From the NCBI GenBank assembly GCA_002335355.1, contig DCTD01000097.1, positions 218 to 8,289 on the forward strand: a stretch of DNA of 8,072 nucleotides, written 5' to 3'. The stretch is from Patescibacteria group bacterium UBA1449 (GTDB lineage: Bacteria; Patescibacteriota; Microgenomatia; UBA1400; UBA1449). Made by a program: the position numbers and the translations under genes. Of the stretch, positions 6,200 through 8,072 are shown piece by piece. The notes under the pieces are model-generated. The model was given only the letters and a program-made list of their open reading frames with translations. It was not told the origin of the DNA and did not search any database. Each line of letters begins with the position of its first letter. Position 1 is the first letter of the stretch.

Positions 6200-6889
6200 A
6201 CAAAAGCACAAGAATTCCTCAAACAAGCCAATCAAGCCAGAGAAGACGGAAACTTTGTTGAAGCCTTAGAACTGCTTGTCCAAGCAATCGTTGGTTTTCA
6301 GCAAGAAGGTAATCCTGGTGGAATAGCTGAAGCTTTAGCATCGCAATTTTTAACATACCGGCATCTTTTCTATCAGACTAATGATCAGAACTACTTAATT
6401 ATTGCCGTTCATAGTGCCTTAGCTGGTGTTGATATCGTTTCAAAAGGAGACCAACCCGACAGAGCTGCTATTCCCTTGTTTAACGCTGGTAAAGCCTACG
6501 AAGAATTAGGACAGTTTACCAACGCCATCAATGCCTACAAAGCAGCCATAAAGGCTATGGAACAAAACCCTCCACAACAGCATAACCGGCCGGCAGTCAT
6601 TGCCGACATGAAAGCCCATTTAGCAGCCGTTGAGCTCGAAGCTGGTGATACTTCAGCTCGAAATCGTCTAGAACAAGCCATCACAGAACTTGAACAGGCT
6701 GATGAAAAGCAATATGAAAAGGATGTCTGGCTTTCAGGAGCTCATCTGCGGTACGCCAGCATTTTACCTAAAGACAACCCTCATGTTGAGGAACATCTTC
6801 AAAAAGCGAAAGAGATTATCGATGCAAATCCTGACTTAAAACTGCGAAAACAACAGTGGGAAAAATTAGCTAAGAAACTAAAGGTATAA
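6197..6889 (+). CDS. Soluble TPR-repeat protein (first of two)
   Basis: 230 residues, with no signal peptide or membrane helix, so probably cytoplasmic. TPR-like helix pairs are seen at about residues 4-36 (AREDGNFVEALELL) and 91-123 (NAGKAYEELGQFTNAINAYKAA is spread over 96-117), with weaker ones near 134-168 and 176-210. The C-terminus is basic (KLAKKLKV). TPR proteins bind other proteins and usually have no catalytic activity. No enzyme motif is seen here. It starts 70 bp after the FemAB gene and ends 18 bp before a second TPR gene, so co-expression with both is likely. The ATG at 6197 has no Shine-Dalgarno sequence. A role as a scaffold or adaptor for the FemAB proteins is a guess from position only. 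Confidence 0.82.
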   Translation: MTKAQEFLKQANQAREDGNFVEALELLVQAIVGFQQEGNPGGIAEALASQFLTYRHLFYQTNDQNYLIIAVHSALAGVDIVSKGDQPDRAAIPLFNAGKAYEELGQFTNAINAYKAAIKAMEQNPPQQHNRPAVIADMKAHLAAVELEAGDTSARNRLEQAITELEQADEKQYEKDVWLSGAHLRYASILPKDNPHVEEHLQKAKEIIDANPDLKLRKQQWEKLAKKLKV

Positions 6890-6907
6890 GTAACGTCATA
6901 CAGGTTT

Positions 6908-7576
6908 ATGGACTTACAAGAAATCTATCTCCAAGCTCAAAGAAACCGCGATAACGGATGTTTACATGAAGCCGTTGAAGCTTACCAGAAAATCCGCAAT
7001 CTTGCCTTAGGAAGTAGTGAAGCCTGGTTGGCAGCTGAGTGTGTACACATGATTGGTGTTGCTTTTTACCAAGATGACCAGTATGAGGAAGCTGAAGCTG
7101 CCTTACAAACCGCCGAAGATGAGTTTAGAACCTTAGAAGACATGGAAAGTGTTGGTATGGTTTTACGTGACCGTGGTCTAATTGCCTACGCTTTGGAAGA
7201 ATTTGAACAGGCAAAAGACTTGCTTAAACAAAGTATCGATCTTTTATCCTCATCTGATCTTCCTGACCATCTTGGCATTTCCCGAGTAAAACTGGGACTT
7301 GTTGAAGCAGCAGTGCACAATCCCGATAAAGGAGAAATGCTTATTAGCCAAGGCATTAGTGAGATTGAGGAAAGTGAAAACTTTTTTTTCCTGTCCACCG
7401 CTTACTTCAATTTAGCCCAAGTTCAAAATCAGCTTGGACAAACAGAAAAGGCTACTGCTTCAGCCCTTAAAGCCAGAGATCTCCTCGATACTCATTCCCC
7501 ACAAGATGAGTTTAGAATAAGACGTCGTGAAATCGATACGTTCCTTAAAACGGTAAAGAAAAGTATTGCCCGTTAA
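6908..7576 (+). CDS. Soluble TPR-repeat protein (second of two)
   Basis: 222 residues, hydrophilic and probably cytoplasmic. Helix pairs with TPR spacing can be traced at about residues 3-34, 43-76 (GVAFYQDDQYEEAEAAL), 83-116 (GLIAYALEEFEQAKDLL), 121-155 and 161-194 (AYFNLAQVQNQLGQTEKA), so nearly the whole protein is a TPR superhelix. A basic tail (RIRRR at 203-207) follows. Its N-terminal repeat resembles that of the preceding TPR protein (RxxG at the helix turn, then EAxE), so the two may be paralogues, though diverged. The gene starts 18 bp after the first TPR gene and ends 3 bp before the second FemAB start, which is strong evidence for one transcript. ATG at 6908 has only AGG (6901-6903) upstream. 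Binding partner unknown. Confidence 0.84.
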   Translation: MDLQEIYLQAQRNRDNGCLHEAVEAYQKIRNLALGSSEAWLAAECVHMIGVAFYQDDQYEEAEAALQTAEDEFRTLEDMESVGMVLRDRGLIAYALEEFEQAKDLLKQSIDLLSSSDLPDHLGISRVKLGLVEAAVHNPDKGEMLISQGISEIEESENFFFLSTAYFNLAQVQNQLGQTEKATASALKARDLLDTHSPQDEFRIRRREIDTFLKTVKKSIAR

Positions 7577-7579
7577 TTC

Positions 7580-8072
7580 ATGCCTCAAGCCTTAACCGAT
7601 ATCCGTCAGACTCCCTACTACGCAACCTACATGCAGTCATTAGGGTGGAAAACTGTAACCGTACAATCAGCAACCGTGTATATAAAAAAGTTGCCGTTCC
7701 TACCTTTCTCGGTTGCCAAGGTGTTACGTTTTCCCAAAACCCTATCGGATATCGATGTGCAAGAAGTGCAAAAACAGTATAAAACGGTAGTCTTTAAGCA
7801 AGAACCCTTTCAGTTCGAAAGAAAGCAAAATTCTGTCTTCTTTACCGTCTTACCCAACAACTCTTCGCCAGTAACACCGACAAAAACACTTTGGCTTGAT
7901 TTAGAAAAAAACCAAACCCAACTTCTATCTCAACTGAAACCCAAGACACGGTATAACCTTAAGTTGGCACAAAAACACGCCCTAACCACTACAATCATCT
8001 CGGGGGATAGTGCGTCACATCAACAACTAAGAGTATTTTATGATCTCTGGTCACACAATAAACCCAATACCC
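7580..8072 (+). CDS. Second FemAB-like protein, N-terminal part (3' truncated)
   Basis: An ATG at 7580, three bases after the TPR stop, opens a frame that runs to the window end (164 complete codons). Residues 119-132 (LKPKTRYNLKLAQK) match the KTRYNVRLAQRKG segment of the FemAB protein encoded at 5086-6126, and the spacing before it (about 120 versus 155 residues) is family-like, with a shorter N-terminal half. A WLDL strand (105-108) precedes the motif, as LDL does in the first protein. The N-terminus is different: it begins with RQTPYYATYMQSLGW (9-23) in place of the QSWEWGEFR signature, and continues with a KLPFLPF segment (37-43). It is therefore a diverged paralogue and not a recent copy. 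The catalytic C-terminal half lies outside the window. No Shine-Dalgarno sequence is seen, so translational coupling to the TPR gene is likely. Confidence 0.8.
   Translation, partial: MPQALTDIRQTPYYATYMQSLGWKTVTVQSATVYIKKLPFLPFSVAKVLRFPKTLSDIDVQEVQKQYKTVVFKQEPFQFERKQNSVFFTVLPNNSSPVTPTKTLWLDLEKNQTQLLSQLKPKTRYNLKLAQKHALTTTIISGDSASHQQLRVFYDLWSHNKPNT

Noticed and set aside
7186..7398. 70-codon - strand frame in the second TPR gene
   Set aside because: It is antisense to clear TPR repeats, with a Ser-rich composition typical of a shadow frame.

Overview
This window looks like a fragment of a small-genome, uncultured bacterium, most probably a member of the Candidate Phyla Radiation (Patescibacteria), perhaps Microgenomates-like. 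The reasons are the gene mix (cysteine-rich wall protein, PMT-type glycosyltransferase, LCP protein, repeated FemAB-like proteins with small TPR proteins), the tight packing, and the near absence of Shine-Dalgarno sequences. No marker gene is present, so the placement is an inference. UGA is used as a real stop (end of the first FemAB gene) and the genes read cleanly in code 11, which argues against Gracilibacteria/Absconditabacteria (UGA = Gly).

Layout: (1) 2-499, the 3' end of a secreted cysteine-rich repeat protein with a C-terminal LPRAG motif and membrane helix, followed by a likely intrinsic terminator. (2) 500-846, a 347-bp non-coding stretch with three palindromic, degenerate units resembling dispersed intergenic repeats. 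(3) 847-3886, two multi-spanning membrane proteins on the + strand. The first is a clear PMT/GT39-type protein glycosyltransferase. The second is a GT-C-like protein with a soluble C-terminal domain, and its TTG start overlaps one arm of a 15-bp inverted repeat. (4) 3899-5008 on the - strand, an LytR-CpsA-Psr (LCP) phosphotransferase, convergent with the preceding gene (12 bp apart). (5) 5009-5085, a divergent intergenic region. (6) 5086-8072 on the + strand, a compact run FemAB - TPR - TPR - FemAB. The last gene is cut by the window edge and carries the same KTRYN motif as the first.

The theme is the cell envelope: protein O-glycosylation (PMT), lipid-linked sugar transfer (GT-C-like), attachment of polymers to peptidoglycan (LCP), aminoacylation of peptidoglycan precursors (FemAB pair), and a surface-anchored cysteine-rich protein that could be a glycosylation substrate. 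The least expected element is the FemAB-TPR-TPR-FemAB cluster, in which two soluble TPR proteins of unknown role sit between two divergent FemAB paralogues. I saw no mobile element, RNA gene or CRISPR array.
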